From Shinisaurus crocodilurus (Eukaryota > Chordata > Lepidosauria > Squamata > Shinisauridae), in NCBI GenBank assembly GCA_021292165.1, contig CM037877.1:160599871-160663870 (forward strand): a stretch of DNA of 64,000 nucleotides, written 5' to 3'. Shown one piece after another: positions 33,566-45,790 of this stretch. The first letter of the stretch is position 1. Every line of letters begins with the position of its first letter. The position numbers were made by a program, and so were the translations under genes. Below the pieces are notes generated by a model. That model saw only the letters and a program-made list of their open reading frames with translations. It was not told where the DNA came from and ran no database searches.

Positions 33566-34586
33566 CAGTAGTGTATTCCCCTGACCAAATCAGATTTACC
33601 AATCTGCAGGCCGTTTTTCCTCTGGATCTTTGCTATAGTTTATTTATTTTTTAAATTTATTCTTCCCAAGGGAGAAGCATCTTGAGGATTTTGTCGCAAT
33701 GAGGACCCTGATAAGATAATGTGATTTGAGTGGTAAAATTTCGATGCCAACATAGGCCCTGTAGGGCTGTCACTATGGTTGGCAAATTGTCAAGCCTTTT
33801 GGACTCAGCCTCCCTTGAGAAAGTGCAGACCTCCAGACCTGACATCCTCGGTCAGCGTCGAGCAGCCATGGATGTGATTATCGGTACCTTGATCCTTGCT
33901 TTCCACTTCAGAGACCAAAAGCTATCATTCCCTCCTCAAGAGCTTTGAAGTGCTTCGTTGCTCCCCGTTAAGGGGATCTCTCCACAACTGCCATTTCTGT
34001 GCCCTGTTGCTCTGAAGTTGAACACTCTTTGGACTGAGATTAAGGTAAACGAATTCTCTCCTTGGGCAGTGTTGCTTGACTTGATACCCTAATGGTGTCT
34101 GAGCCCTAAATACCTATTTATTTCCTTGCCATCTCCCTTGGAAGCACGGGGTCATCAGTTTATGCTCTCAGTCGGAGATTTCCTTTTGGAAACTAACCAG
34201 ACTGAAAGCTAGTTCCAGTGAAATGTCCCCCCCCCCCGCATCCTCACATGAAATTCTTGATACCTAAAAAACCTATGTATGTTTCCAACTGTGTCACATA
34301 GGAGGTCACCATTAAAACCTTTACAAAAAAAACAAATATGGGTTACATGCAAGAATGTTGGTAAGGCTTCTGTAGCATCTGGGCCCTGCGAGGTCATGGA
34401 GACATCCCAGTTTCAACATTTTGGAGGTGGTGGTGGGACACAATCAAGCTCTTAGACTGAAGCACCATGGAATTGATATCGGAATGGACTATGGAGAAAA
34501 GTGGTGCGATCCCAGCTACTGCTTGCCATGGACTTGAAGTGGCAAGATATGATGTGAGAAGTGGCCTTCTTATGTGGTTACTTACA

Positions 34587-34692
34587 TCGGTCTTCCTCAA
34601 CCTGGTGCTTTTTCCTGGTGCTTTGGACTTCAGCTCGCTTCAGCCCCAGCCAGTCTAAAACATCTGAAGGGCACCAAGTTGGGAAAAGGTGA
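34587..34692. mobile_element. Eroded palindromic MITE (GGAAGGCTG family)
   Basis: GGTCTTCCTCAACCTGGTGC and GGGCACCAAGTTGGGAAAAG are the two ends. The interior is shortened. Confidence 0.55.
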
Positions 34693-35060
34693 CTCACACA
34701 ATTCTTTACATTGAACTGGTTGACTTTGTCTGTTCTATTGAATTTACCATCATGATGTGGCGGTTTTCATTTTTTATTTTAATTTATATTAAAATTAATA
34801 TACACTGCCCTGGTATCTGCAAGGGTGAAAGGAGAGTTTAACATGTTTAAATAACTAAATAATAGATCACATCTGTGATTCCCCCTGCTTGGCTGTGGCA
34901 CCATGCAACAGAGGAAGAATACAGTATTTTGAGAAACTGGTGTCCTTTGACGAGCACAATGGACACAGCTGGTGGATTAAATCTCCCTGCAGCCCCCAAG
35001 ATGTGCTCCAGAGGGTTGGAGGACCTCAAGAGCAGATTTGGAGGGGTGTGGGTGGCTTCT

Positions 35061-35099
<39 letters not shown>
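35061..35099 (+). repeat. (GT)n microsatellite
   Basis: About 19 GT units. Confidence 0.95.
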
Positions 35100-35103
<4 letters not shown>

Positions 35104-35548
35104 CCCCCATTGCATGAGCAGAAGTCCACTCACATTGGATTTAGCCCTGTGATTTTAATTTTTGAAGGACATTTCTAGCACACATGGCTATGGAGATAAG
35201 CTGGGAAGAAAGGGTAAAAAAAAAATATCCTAGTGAAATCTCTCTGTGTTGATGTCCAGAGGTCAGGAGAGTGGAACTTCATCTCTCTGCATAGCTCCTT
35301 GCAGTTGTTCTCCATGTGCGTGGGTATGATGGGACATGCAGCAACTGAAAGTGGGCAGGCCCAGCTTGCAGGCCCCATTCTGTGATTCGTTCAGGCTCTC
35401 AGATAGGGATGTGCAAGGATTTTGTTTGGGGTGTGTGTGTGTGGAAATTCGAGCGACTGGCCAGGCTTGACCCCCCCGAACTCCGTCTCGCTTACCTTCT
35501 TCCCTGGCTTGACTCATGTTCTCCCTAGTTGAGCCAGGGAAGTGACTG

Positions 35549-35707
35549 CCGGGTTCCTGGCAGGCCGCTGTTTAGGTAGAAAATGCCTTAAGATACACCA
35601 AAAGCAGCTGCAATTTGCATAACTTGCACAAATTGCAGCCACTATTGATGTATCCTAAGCCCTAAGGCATTTTCTACATAAACAGAGGCCCACCAGGAAC
35701 CCAGAAG
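35549..35707. repeat. Foldback repeat
   Basis: Arms 35549-35602 and 35645-35707 pair imperfectly (GTAGAAAATGCCTTA against TAAGGCATTTTCTAC, and GGGTTCCTGGCAGG against CCACCAGGAACCC). Confidence 0.65.
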
Positions 35708-36028
35708 TCCAACGAGCAGCGCAGCATGCACCCACATTCAGCCTGGCTTGGCAGGCACAGCAGCAGCATCCGCTGAACCGGAAGCAGGTCAGGTCCCGGA
35801 GAATTGCCCACCCCTACACTCAGAGGAAGCTGGTGGAATATGATGGCAGCTAGATCAAGGCAGGAAGAAAACAGTACCTTGGATAGCTCCAAGTGGGTCC
35901 TGCTACCTGGAACTCTCTCTTAGTATACTAACAGTAGATGCTGTCTCAACAGGGAGCTAAATCCAACTGAAGCCTTTTGTAGGCTGACAAGACCTATAGA
36001 TTGGGGTCACACAACACAATAAGCCATG

Positions 36029-36196
36029 GTGGTTTCTGGCTCAGCTTGTCTGAGCGTGGAAAGCTAAGCAGGGTCAGGCCTGGTTATTACTTGGATGGGA
36101 GACCCCTCCTCTAGTTTCCTGCATTGAGCAGGGGGTTGGACTCGATAGCCTTGTAGGCTCCTTCCAACTCTATGATCTATGAAATCTATGAAATCT
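36029..36196 (+). mobile_element. 5S rRNA-headed SINE with CR1-like tail and 10-bp TSD
   Basis: 5S rRNA homology spans 36041-36104 and retains pol III type-1 promoter elements: box A-like GAAAGCTAAGCAGGGTCAGG and box C-like ACTTGGATGGGAGACC. The tail has GGGGGTTGGACTCGATAGCC and GGCTCCTTCCAACTCTATGA, then GAAATCTAT repeats, closely resembling the CR1 3' end at 9050-9117. ATAAGCCATG at 36019-36028 and 36197-36206 is an exact TSD. It landed in another repeat (AAGCCATG-rich, about 36000-36360). Confidence 0.9.
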
Positions 36197-36547
36197 ATAA
36201 GCCATGTTTCCGAGTGGCTTGTTGTGTTGCCTGAACCCGTCCAGAGTGGCTTGTACGTGGTTAACAAACCATGCTGCTGGGTTCAAACAACATGACAAGC
36301 CACTCTAAAACAAACATGGCTTATAAACCATCATGGCTTATCGTGTTCTGTGAACTCAGTCATAGTGCAGTCAGCTCTGCCGATCCTGGAGGAGCTGAAT
36401 GGGTTATGGACTGTTAATGGGTCCTCACCTGATTTTGTAGCCTGAGACTTGTGCAAGGGTGGGAAGATGGAGGTTTTGCTGGGGGATCCTCCTCTGAGAC
36501 AGAAGATAATGGCAGGGATTACCCTCTGACAGGGAGGCCCCTGGATA

Positions 36548-36585
36548 AGGCACAGGCTACTTCCCTGAGGAAGTAGCCTGTGCCT
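36548..36585. repeat. Perfect 17-bp hairpin
   Basis: AGGCACAGGCTACTTCC and its exact reverse complement, separated by CTGA. The hairpin has no T-run, so it is not a pol III-type terminator, and no flanking gene was found. Confidence 0.7.
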
Positions 36586-36804
36586 CAGTCATAGCCATCA
36601 GAATCCTCTGCTGCACACAGGAAGGTCTGAGGGCTGGAGTTTGTGACATGGCACAGCCTATGATAGACATCTGCACAGTATCATAATACATATAACACAC
36701 ACCCTGTGCCTTTCCACTCCTTGGTCATTGCTTAAAAATGTCTGGACAATGCAGCCTGCACTGATGCCTGGGCCACAACAAGCTTTTCAACTGTTCCCAT
36801 TTTA

Positions 36805-37329
36805 TTTATTTATTTATTATATTTATCAATCGCCCATCTGGCCGGCCACCCGGCCACCCTGGGCGATGTACAATTAAAATACAACAAAACAACACAATAA
36901 AATATAATAATTAAAACAATATAAAAAATTCTCATTAAAAACCTAACCCACCCCATATTCCCGCCTGAACAGCCATGTTTTTAATGCACGGCGGAAGCTC
37001 ATCACGGAGGGGGCATGGCGAAGGTCACTAGGGAGGGAGTTCCATAATGTGGGGGCCGCCACAGAGAAGGCCCTCTTCCTAGTCCCCACCAGCCTGGCTG
37101 CTCTGGCTGATGGGATAAGGAGAAGGCCGTCCGTGGCAGACCTTGTTGAGCGGCCTACTTGATGTTGCTGGAGGCGCTCCTTGAGATAAGCTGGGCCGGA
37201 GCCGTGTAGGGTTTTAAAGGTCAAAACCAACACCTTGAATTCGGCTCGGCAAGCAACTGGTAGCCAGTGCAACTCATTAAGCACTGGCGTGATGTGATCA
37301 CGCCGGCGGCTGGAGAAGAAATCATTCAC
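36805..37329 (-). mobile_element. L2-like LINE, 3' end with C-terminal ORF
   Basis: A minus-strand 3' UTR with (TTTA)n at 36805-36825 and GATGGGCGATT-type words follows a 128-codon coding remnant. The same 3' end recurs at 25018 and 40022. Confidence 0.8.
36943..37329 (-). pseudogene. L2-like LINE polyprotein C-terminus
   Basis: 128 residues, open to the natural stop. RRRDHITPVLNELHWLPV, EFKVLVLTFKTLHGSGPAYL and FSVAAPTLWNSLPSDLRH are hallmark C-terminal blocks of L2/CR1-group reverse-transcriptase proteins, downstream of the RT core. The RT catalytic domain, endonuclease and start codon of the full protein are absent, so this is 5'-truncated. The first ATG is an internal methionine. The reading frame is unusually intact and CpG-richer than its surroundings, suggesting a younger copy. 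Confidence 0.8.
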
Positions 37330-37813
37330 AAGATGAAAATAGGTACAAATCGGTTGGATGTTCTATTTGAGTTGGAGAATTTGGCCAATTTTAGTGTACA
37401 TAGGTCCTGAGAAGGAGAATTTGGGGGGGGGGAGTGGGGGGGAGGGTTTGCTAGGCTGATGTCTCAACAAACTGAAAATGCTGACGTCTCAACTAATATG
37501 TAAGAAAAATGCACTTCGTTGTAGTTTGTAGAGGGACAAGCCTGGAAATTTGGATGTTAAAATATTTGCACAGGGATTTTAGTCATATCAGTGAAGATAA
37601 TCTGGTTTTCTTTGTGAAAAGGGTGAGAAGAATCAGCACACAACATGACTTTGTAGGTCCTAATTTTAATGCCTCATTTAAAATATGTCAGTACTGCAGG
37701 CAGTAGAGTGAGCAAATGTGTTTGAAATACATATTGTTGGGTTTTTGTTTTGTTTTTTGTTTTAAAATCCATTATGAAAGATTAAAATATTCCCCCTCAC
37801 ATATATATATATA

Positions 37814-37859
<46 letters not shown>

Positions 37860-39280
37860 TTGTGGTGTTACATTTGTACATTAGTAATTTCAAGAGCTCT
37901 TAATTTCAAGAGCTTTTGTTATAAAAAAAGCACCCCAAACTACTAAAAGCCTATAGTCAGATCCAATCTAAAAACAGGAACAATTTTTCCCCTGCAGTAG
38001 ACGAAAATTAATTAGTCTCTCTATGTAATATCACACAAAAACAACATTGTAGCCCAATGGACATTTTTGGGAACTCAGAGTCTTAAAAAAATAATAAAAA
38101 TCATTCCAACAGGGACACTAATGGTTTCAAGATCTTAACAATGAAGCAAAAGCAAGAAAGGAAACACTTTAATGGATATCAGTTTTTATACAATACAACT
38201 ATTTACAGATTGAAATACCACCAGAAGAAAAGCAAAACCTGTCTTTAGCTTGGTTAGCAACCAATAAAAGTCATAAAAGCAAAATTTAAAATGATTTGCA
38301 ATAATGACATTCAGTATTTATTATATTAGTGGCTCATCCTTTCTCAGACTTGCTCAGGTTAGAATGCAATGCATTTTATTTTCAAAATGACCCTGTTAAG
38401 TAGAGGCAGTGACTGATCCAGGTAAGATTCATGGTAGCATGGATTTGAACTGGGGTCTCCCTGATCCTGGTACAATACATAATCCACTAGGACTTTGTCA
38501 TGCAGGCATTTGTCAATAGCTGCATGTGATACATTTCACAAAATATTAAAAGAGTGAGACAGGATAAGAGCAATGTTTGTTTGTTTTTGCACTCACTGAA
38601 TCCAGCTCCATTCTTTTTGTGTCTTGTCTGTTTACTTCTCTGCCTCGACACCCAGCTCCTTTCATTTCTCTTCATAGTTCCCTTGGCTTCCTATTATTTC
38701 TGCCTTAAATCAATTTGTGTTAAACAATCACCATTGGTCATGACACACTCCACTGTATTTCTGTGTCTCTTCTGCTCATTTGGAAGCAGACTTTGTGGTG
38801 CCATCCTAACAAATGAGCGTTATTTAAATAGTGGTCCAAATCCTTTCAAACACTAATGGCTTGATCCTGCAGCCCGATAATCCCCCAACCCACCCAGGAT
38901 CAGTTATGATAAAGTATGATTGATCGCAGTGGGGCTTGCCTTGCTGGCTACAGACTTCGGTTAACATAGGCTAGTCGAGTGCTATGTGAACAGAGTTGGC
39001 TTTTCAGTCTGGTCTTACGGGATCGTCATCTCAGTTGCAGTGGCACAGACAAAAGAGATTGTCACTACTGCTGCTAAAGCATCAATGGCAATAGGAGTGC
39101 AGCTGGGGCTGGTCCCTGCCATAAAATGAGGTGAGGAGCACCATTTGAGCTGGTGGAGTGGGAGGCAGATACATGTGACCCACTGAGCACACACTATCAG
39201 GACATTCTTCTGCTTGAGTTTCATTGAATTGGACAGTAGCCTTTCAGGGGATTCTGTAGGGCAACATAGGAAACGGACTT
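37330..39280. other. Mostly unassigned, with a (TA)n run
   Basis: TA dinucleotides occupy 37800-37857. No transposon is recognised over the rest (37860-39280), a candidate single-copy stretch. Confidence 0.45.
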
Positions 39281-39284
39281 ATAT

Positions 39285-39490
39285 CATAAGAACGTAAGAA
39301 CATAGGGGTCTGCCTTTCACTGAGTCAGACCATTGGTCCATCTAGTCTAGGATTGTCAACACTGGCTGGCAGCAGCTCTTCCAGGTTTCCAGCAGGATTC
39401 TTTCCTAAACCTTCCTGGAGATGCTGGGGATTGAACTTAGGACCATCTGCATGCAAAGCAGGTGCTCTACCACTGAGCTACGGTCCCTCC
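39285..39490 (-). mobile_element. tRNA-headed SINE with CR1-type LINE tail
   Basis: On the minus strand, from 39490: head with TAGCTCAGTGGTAGAGCA (box A) and AGTTCAATCC (box B), body CTGGCAGCAGCTCTTCC-like, tail AGACTAGATGGACCAATGG and GTCTGACTCAG then CTTACGTTCTTATG. The tail matches the 3' end of the LINE at 3047-3742, so it probably uses that LINE's machinery. Confidence 0.85.
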
Positions 39491-39695
39491 CTCCTCTATC
39501 AAGTCAGGCTATTTGTCTGTCTAGTCCTGCAGCCTCATCAGCTCTCTGTGACTGGCAATAGCTCTCTAGATTCTTAGGCAGAGGTCTTGCCCATCCCCTG
39601 TTACCTGATTCGCAAAAAAAGAGATGCCAAGAATTGAATCTGGGATCTTCTGTATATGAAGCATATGCTCTACCATTTATCTATGGTCCCTTCCA
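39491..39695 (-). mobile_element. Second tRNA-headed SINE, older, in tandem
   Basis: The same family, more diverged: head ATAGATAAATGGTAGAGCAT, B box region GATTCAATTC, tail GACTAGACAGACAAATAGCC. It abuts the younger copy head to tail. Confidence 0.75.
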
Positions 39696-40021
39696 TAATT
39701 CCTGGTGGATTGTGTCCACTTGGTACTTATTGGCAGGGTGGGGTCATTTAGATCTTCTGCTTCAGGCACTACCAAACTATTGTGGGTAGTTACGGGGGGA
39801 GAAATCCGTTTGGTTTGCATTTGAACCAGCTTTATTCATACTTCTCGAACCAATATGTGAACTGGAATGCAATCGTTGTTCAGTTTTTGCACTTCTCAGA
39901 ATGTTGCAGTGCAGTCCTCTGATCAAAAAACCTGCATATGAAAATGCACACCTAATGGGTAACTATGCACAAAAATGCATACATTAGAAGAGATGTGTAC
40001 AAAATTTGTCTATTCCTAATC

Positions 40022-40105
40022 TTATTTATTTATTTATTTATTACATTTTTTTTAATCACCCATCTGGCCGGTCACCCGGCCACCCTTGGGCAAGTTCTAA
40101 TCTTG
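40022..40105 (-). mobile_element. L2-like LINE 3' tip
   Basis: (TTTA)n then CACCCATCTGGCCGGTCACC and CGGCCACCC, as at 36830-36860. Only the tip is present. Confidence 0.75.
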
Positions 40106-42240
40106 GGCAAGTTCTAAGTGCAGCCATGTTGCCTTGCCTTCTTAGCCATTGAAAGTGCAAAGAGGGTCTTACCTAAGGCACCAGCTCTCAAGGCTGTCCT
40201 CAGAACCCATATCAAGTAGAGATCTGTCCCCAACCAGAGTTGAACAAATGTATTTTTGCATTACACAGTTGGACCAGGTTGGGAGATTACCACCATGCAC
40301 TCATGCCAGTACATGGAAACACATATCTCTTCAAAAGAGCAGACCTATATGTACAATTCCAAACAAGTTAAGAATTTTGGACCTGTCACAGAATACCCCC
40401 AAGAATCTCATTCATTTTAATGCAAGTTTCTAAGCTTTATGCAGGCAAACAGAGAGGGAGTCAAAAATATATGAGCAGTGCCTGCTAATGTCTCAGAAGC
40501 CAGAGGCAGGCACAGGACTTCCACTGCTCAAAAAGAGGATGCTCTGGTACTCGTGTGGCTTTCTGGACCTCCTTGTTAGCTAACAGAAACATAAGAAAGC
40601 ATAAGTATACACTAATGGCTGCAAATGTGCTTAGTTGGCTTAATCTGCTCATGTAGCAGAATTTTGCTTTCTCTTGGTGCTGAATTAAGATGGTGCAGGT
40701 TGCAATTGTACAGAGTACCCTACCTATGTGTCAGTGCAGTGGCTGTTGGGATCACAACATTACTATCTGAAATGTACGGTAGGTTAGGTCTTGGCTTCTT
40801 GCATTCTTTTGTTCACCACTTGTCTTTTTTTCAGTTTCATCTTACTCTCTGCTTTCCCCCTCCAGCCGCCGTCTGTGGTTATTGCACTATTGTGTTTTAT
40901 GGGGTGTCCGCAATAGGATCTATAAGCTCCAACTTGTGCATTGAGGTTGCTTCTTACCAAGTGGGCTCAACTTCAGTCCCCATTAAATTGACACTGCCTC
41001 TCTCCAATGAATGTTAGAAGATTGATTTGGAAATTGCTTTGATGACTTGGAAGTAGTGAAGTGCAAATTGGGATTGGAGTGTTTATCAGGCCTTCTCCCA
41101 TTGTGGAACTTGCATCGATGGTTCAGAAGATCAGGGAGGCATCGTATTGGCTGCAAGAAAAGTCAGACTAAAGAGTCATGCAATGCATATGTTTATTGTA
41201 TTTGTTTGTTCACTCCATAGCTGGCATTCACGTTTGGAAATGCTAAGTCAATACATTCATTCAGATATGATCTTAAATCTTGTCTTTTTAACTCAGGCCT
41301 ACTCATATTGATCTGGCCTTTCTTACATTTCTCCCCTTCTCTCTCCCTCCCTCCCTTCCTCCCTCTCTTTTGGCACTGGCAGAAGAATCGGGAGAAATGG
41401 AGGTCTCCACAATGGGTTTCTTTTTTCTTCCACAAAAGGAGACTTTATTAGCTTATTATGCACTGAGCTCTGCTTAGTCCTCTGCTAGGTAGTGATGAAT
41501 GGCACGGTATTCTTGGTTTCTCTATGTACCGTATGTCTATACTTGGGGGTGAGGAGACTGAATGGGAACCAGGGGGAAATATCTGAAAATGCTTGAGGGG
41601 AAAAAATCCAGAAACTGCAAGCTTTTGTAGAGAAGTATTGATTTCATCACACTGTATTTGGTATTCAGGCACTGGAATCAGAATGTGAATTTGTAAAAAG
41701 GAAAAAACAACAACACCCCCCACACCCTCTAAATAAAAAACAACAAGCAAATTGCACATTATTATATCTCTCTCCAATAGTTTAATCTCCCCAGCTGTTG
41801 TTGGTCTGATAAACATCCATAAAACACACCATCTCATGTGAGATTGGAAAACCCACATTCCTTTGCCTTCTGCAGTGGTTTTCTAAAGAGGGAACCAATA
41901 AAGAGGAAAATGTATAGTAAATGTGTTTTGTAATTGTACAGAAACTGGGCATCTTCTAGAACCAACAAAGAGATTCTGAATTTCCCCTCTTTTCTTGGAA
42001 TTACAGGGAACTAATGTATTTGTCATGCTGCTTTTAAAAGCATAAAACAAATGTTTTAGTGAATGCTTTTTTGATACCTTCCCAATATATACCAGATAAA
42101 TATCCAGTGTGTGTGTGTAAATAAATAAAATACCACATGAGTGGTAGCTTTTGTTTAATAAATTGTATGGTTTCTGTTACTTCCTTCAATATCCCCAAGG
42201 AGACACATTTATTGAGGTTTTAGTAATATGAAGTGTAGCA
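40106..42240. other. No recognised feature
   Basis: Repeat-poor. A 130-codon frame at 40625-41017 is cysteine- and leucine-rich but without family resemblance. A C/T-rich stretch lies at 41330-41375. Confidence 0.45.
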
Positions 42241-42241
42241 G

Positions 42242-42321
42242 CCAATCCTGTGCATATTTACTTAGAAGTAAATCTCACTGATTTCCAACGGACTCATGCT
42301 CAAGTAAGTATACCTAGGATT
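42242..42321. mobile_element. Short palindromic MITE (AATCCTATGCA / AAGTAAGT family)
   Basis: CCAATCCTGTGCATATTTAC pairs with GTAAGTATACCTAGGATT around CACTGATTTCCAACG. Other copies at 45791, 47711, 50687, 54751, 55298 and 62930. Confidence 0.7.
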
Positions 42322-42392
42322 TACATCCTCAAAAAATTAACAGGTTAAAATAAGATGAATCAATTAAAATACTTTAATTGTTGGCAGCCCTA

Positions 42393-42469
42393 ATATATAC
42401 ATGCATGCATACATGCATGCACACATGTGTGTATGCGCGCGTGCACACACACACACACACACACACACA
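42393..42469 (+). repeat. (ATGC)n/(AC)n compound microsatellite
   Basis: ATAC/ATGC units followed by CA dinucleotides. Confidence 0.9.
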
Positions 42470-43840
42470 AGATTGTGAAGCACTCCACACATTTTAAAAG
42501 TGCTATATACATTTTCTGTATTGTGAGCAATTTACTTTCCATTCAGATCAATGATCCGCACGTCATAGAAATGTGATTAAGCTCAAACCGCTGTTTGTTT
42601 CTTTTCCATGTTAGTTTTCCTTACTAATTTCTCTCTTCATTTCTTCTTCTTTTTTAATTATTCCCCCTGCCTCAGGCCTCCCTCCCTCTGCCTTTATCCT
42701 GTCACCTTTGATTTCATTCTTTTAATTTTTATTTCAACTCTGCCTTCCCTCTGTGCTTCAGCATCTTCATTTCTTTCTCCCTCCCTTCTTCCCCTTTTGC
42801 CCCCTGCCTGCAGCCTGTCCCTTTCCACCATCCGTTAGGCAGGCAAATTGCAATTTATCAGTTATGTGACATGGCAATCAACTTTGGTCAGAAGAAGCAA
42901 GCAAGCAAGCTCCACATGGTTCAGCATTTTATTTGCACTTATATCACAAAAATAGCAAAATGATTGTAAAAAACAAAACAAAACCCTGGACAATGGTTTG
43001 TTTTATTTTAGAACACTGTGAAACTGATCAAATCATGTATGTGAACCATACTTTTCTACTAAGTAATAGATTCAATGGTGGCATCAGGGCAGGACTTTGG
43101 GGCAGAAGTCCGGGGCCTCACTCATCAGGATAAGCAGGAGGGCCCCCAAATGAATCAGGGCAGGGTTACCAGATTTTGAAGTAATCAACATTACCATTTA
43201 AGAGACCCCCATAAGGCCGTTATGTCCAGAGCCTCACATTTCCTCACTGCATCACCGCATAGAATCCTTTGTTTTTTTCAGTGTAAGCCCACTCCAGTAC
43301 AGTTATGAGCCACCAAGCCAAACACAGCTCAACAGCTAGAGGCAATTCCTTATTTCAGCACATACACAGATACACCAACAGGCACCATTTTTAAAAGAAA
43401 AGAAAACCCTTAAAAATCAATGTGCAAATATGCAACTGGCATGATTTGTTTTAAGATATGGGGCTTTCGCCCCCGCCCCCCACGTGGACTGCATAAAGAC
43501 TTTTGTAGGGTTCACTCTATGACTGCACCTGAGCTGTAGCATGGTGAAGGAGGACAGGTGAGTGGTGGAGGATGGCTATCAAGGCACTGATGGATGGGTG
43601 GTGGTTGGACAGCAGCTGCCCATTTAAAATGTTATGTTTGTGTTCTTCCACCTGGAGGCAGAGCAGGGGAAACAGAGTTCCCTGCTGTTTTAGGAACTGG
43701 GTGACTACTCGAAGTTGGGGTACTCAAAAATGTAGCACCATGGCTTGAATTAGAGTGGTCCCAACCTGAGGTGGGCATAGCTCCCTTTAGAGCAGGTCTT
43801 CCCTAGAATGGCCATTTACACATTGCCCAAATAGGGAAAA
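42470..43840. other. Unassigned; C/T-rich part
   Basis: 42610-42830 is pyrimidine-rich, giving long but uninformative frames. No recognised repeat otherwise. Confidence 0.4.
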
Positions 43841-43845
43841 TGCAT

Positions 43846-43846
43846 C

Positions 43847-43883
<37 letters not shown>
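43846..43883 (+). repeat. (AAT)n microsatellite
   Basis: About 12 AAT units. Confidence 0.95.
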
Positions 43884-44199
43884 GGAAGAAGAGGGTACAG
43901 AGTTGCATACAATTTGCATAAGCACTCTTCTGGAACCCATGCCAGCAGAACATGCATGCAAACATGCTCCCTGGTTGTTTGTCCACAGCACCTGGCATTC
44001 AGAGGTATACTGTGCCTTAAAATGTCATGGCTGATAGGTTGAGCTTCCATAGGTGGAGCTGAGTAGAGCAGATAGGAGGGGTTTGGGAAGAAGGACTGGT
44101 GGGAGTTGTGTGGCAGGGTGGGTAGGGTAGCACTCCAAGTGTTTGGAGACATCAGCCACCCCTGCCTGCCACCAGTCATGTATGATGGCCCATCAAGGG

Positions 44200-44860
44200 T
44201 TCAGTAAACATAGTTTTGCTGCCTGCCTGGGACTGAAAAGAGATGGATTATTAAATGTTTGGCAGGTCATAGTACACGGCTGATAGGCTGCTCTTGGCTT
44301 GGGAGGTCACAAGTCATGGAGTCCCTGCAGCATGTAAGAAAAGGCTGCACTAAATGCCCTTAAAATATTCTTTAGATAATCAAATTGCCTCCCCCCCCCA
44401 CCCCAAATGGTAGTCCATCAAAACAGATGTTGCAAAGTTCCTCTTTCCTAGGCCAGATTCCCTCCACAAGGTCATGGCAGCCTTCTACATTTTATCACCT
44501 CCTTCATACCGTGTAACGTTATTTATCTCTAGATTTAATGCAAGTTCAGTGATCTTTAGAGATGAACATTGAGAAGCATGATATTAAAAGCACCCAAAGG
44601 CTTTTTGAACATTGCTCGGAGCACAGAATGCAAGTCTTTATTCTGTCCAATTCCTTTGTCTGGGAAGTGGCGTGGATGGCGCTAATAAATCAAAAAATTT
44701 GTTTTCAGATCCATATCAAGGGCTGTGAAATAGGGATGAAATTTACAATACCCTTCCATTTCATAATTGTTTCTATACATGACTAGAATGTAGAATCATA
44801 ACCGCAATCACATTCCCCCCTCCTCCTCCTGTGAGATGCTATCGGAGTTTTGAGCAGCTT
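44200..44860. other. Repeat-free block
   Basis: No transposon words seen. It includes a 74-codon frame at 44562-44786 without family resemblance. A candidate for non-coding conservation, untested. Confidence 0.35.
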
Positions 44861-44999
44861 TATTTTTGATTCTTTGGTGCTTGCTGGTGTCATTGATGAT
44901 CACTGTTGGGGTTCCTTTAGAACAGACCTGCACAACAGAAGGCCTGCAAGCTGAATGAGACCCTCCCTAAGATGGCCCACTCACATATCACCCCCAAAT

Positions 45000-45597
45000 A
45001 ATGACAAAAGGGGACTGAGATTTGCATAACATTTTAATGCAAATTATGTAAATTTTCAGTGCGTGGATGCCTATTTAGAAATAATTACTACAATTTAAAT
45101 AGAAATACAATACATCTCACCATGGTGGGGAAGACTGAGACCAGGTGACCTGTGTGCCTGCTCAGGCTGCCATCTGGATGCTAACTGTGTGGCGTAGTGG
45201 TGAGAGTGTTGGACTGGGACCCGGGGGGATCTGGGTTCTAGTCCCCGCTCAGCCATGAAGCTCACTGGGTGACTTTTTGGGTCAGTCATAGACTCTCAGC
45301 CTAACCTACCTCACAGGGTTGTTGTTGTTGTGAGGACAAAAACGGAGAGGAGGAGGAGGATTATGTAAGCCGCCTTGGGTTCCCTGCAAAAGGGAAAAGG
45401 GCAGGATAGAAATGTAATAAACAAATAACTGCGGATGGGCAACTTCAAGGCCCCTGCTCTGCTCTTCTTTCTTATGGTTCTTGATCTTCAAACTGGAGTC
45501 AGACTGGAGTGGACAGCCCTTCAGATAGAGGACTGTCAAATGATGGCCAGTCAAAGAGAGGAGTGTCATCTGTAAAGCAGGACACATGGCTAACCTA
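45000..45597 (-). mobile_element. TAGGGTGG-family TIR element, split by a SINE
   Basis: Minus orientation, ending near TGGCTAACCTA at 45597 (TIR decayed). Family words on both sides of the SINE: CTCACCATGGTGGGG, CCAGGTGACCTGTG and CAACTTCAAGGCCC, GATAGAGGACTGTC. Confidence 0.65.
45188..45425 (+). mobile_element. tRNA-headed SINE with TSD
   Basis: Head GTGGCGTAGTGGTGAGAGTG with box B GGTTCTAGTCC at 45234-45244, body CCTCACAGGGTTGTTGTTG, tail AAATGTAATAAACAAAT. TAACTG lies at 45182-45187 and 45426-45431. Sister of 16267-16504. Confidence 0.85.
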
Positions 45598-45696
45598 TTG
45601 GTGATCGTTGTTTTGTTGATTCCCCACCACCACCACCAGCCAGCCCCTTACAGTCAGTTGCTAGAGCTTCCATTAATTAATTATGCCATTAAGCAT

Positions 45697-45749
45697 GGAG
45701 ACCCAGCTATAAGGTCAGAATGATTTTCCGACCTCATAGCTGGGTCTCC
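45697..45749. repeat. Short inverted repeat
   Basis: GGAGACCCAGCTATAAGGTC and GACCTCATAGCTGGGTCTCC, 20-bp arms with one mismatch, 13-base loop. Confidence 0.75.
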
Positions 45750-45790
45750 GAAAAATCAGATTAGACAGATTGTGTTGCCTATATGGGTAA

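Noticed and set aside
36041..36104. A functional 5S rRNA gene
   Set aside because: Only the central half of 5S is present and it is followed by a CR1-like tail with a TSD, so it is a SINE head.
36548..36585. A transcription terminator hairpin
   Set aside because: No T-run follows, the genome is eukaryotic, and no gene lies upstream.
39420..39490. A functional tRNA gene
   Set aside because: Boxes A and B are present, but the cloverleaf is not intact and a LINE-like tail follows, so it is a SINE.
40625..41017. 130-codon frame rich in Cys and Leu
   Set aside because: No recognisable family, no clean splice or promoter context and no second exon nearby; most likely chance.
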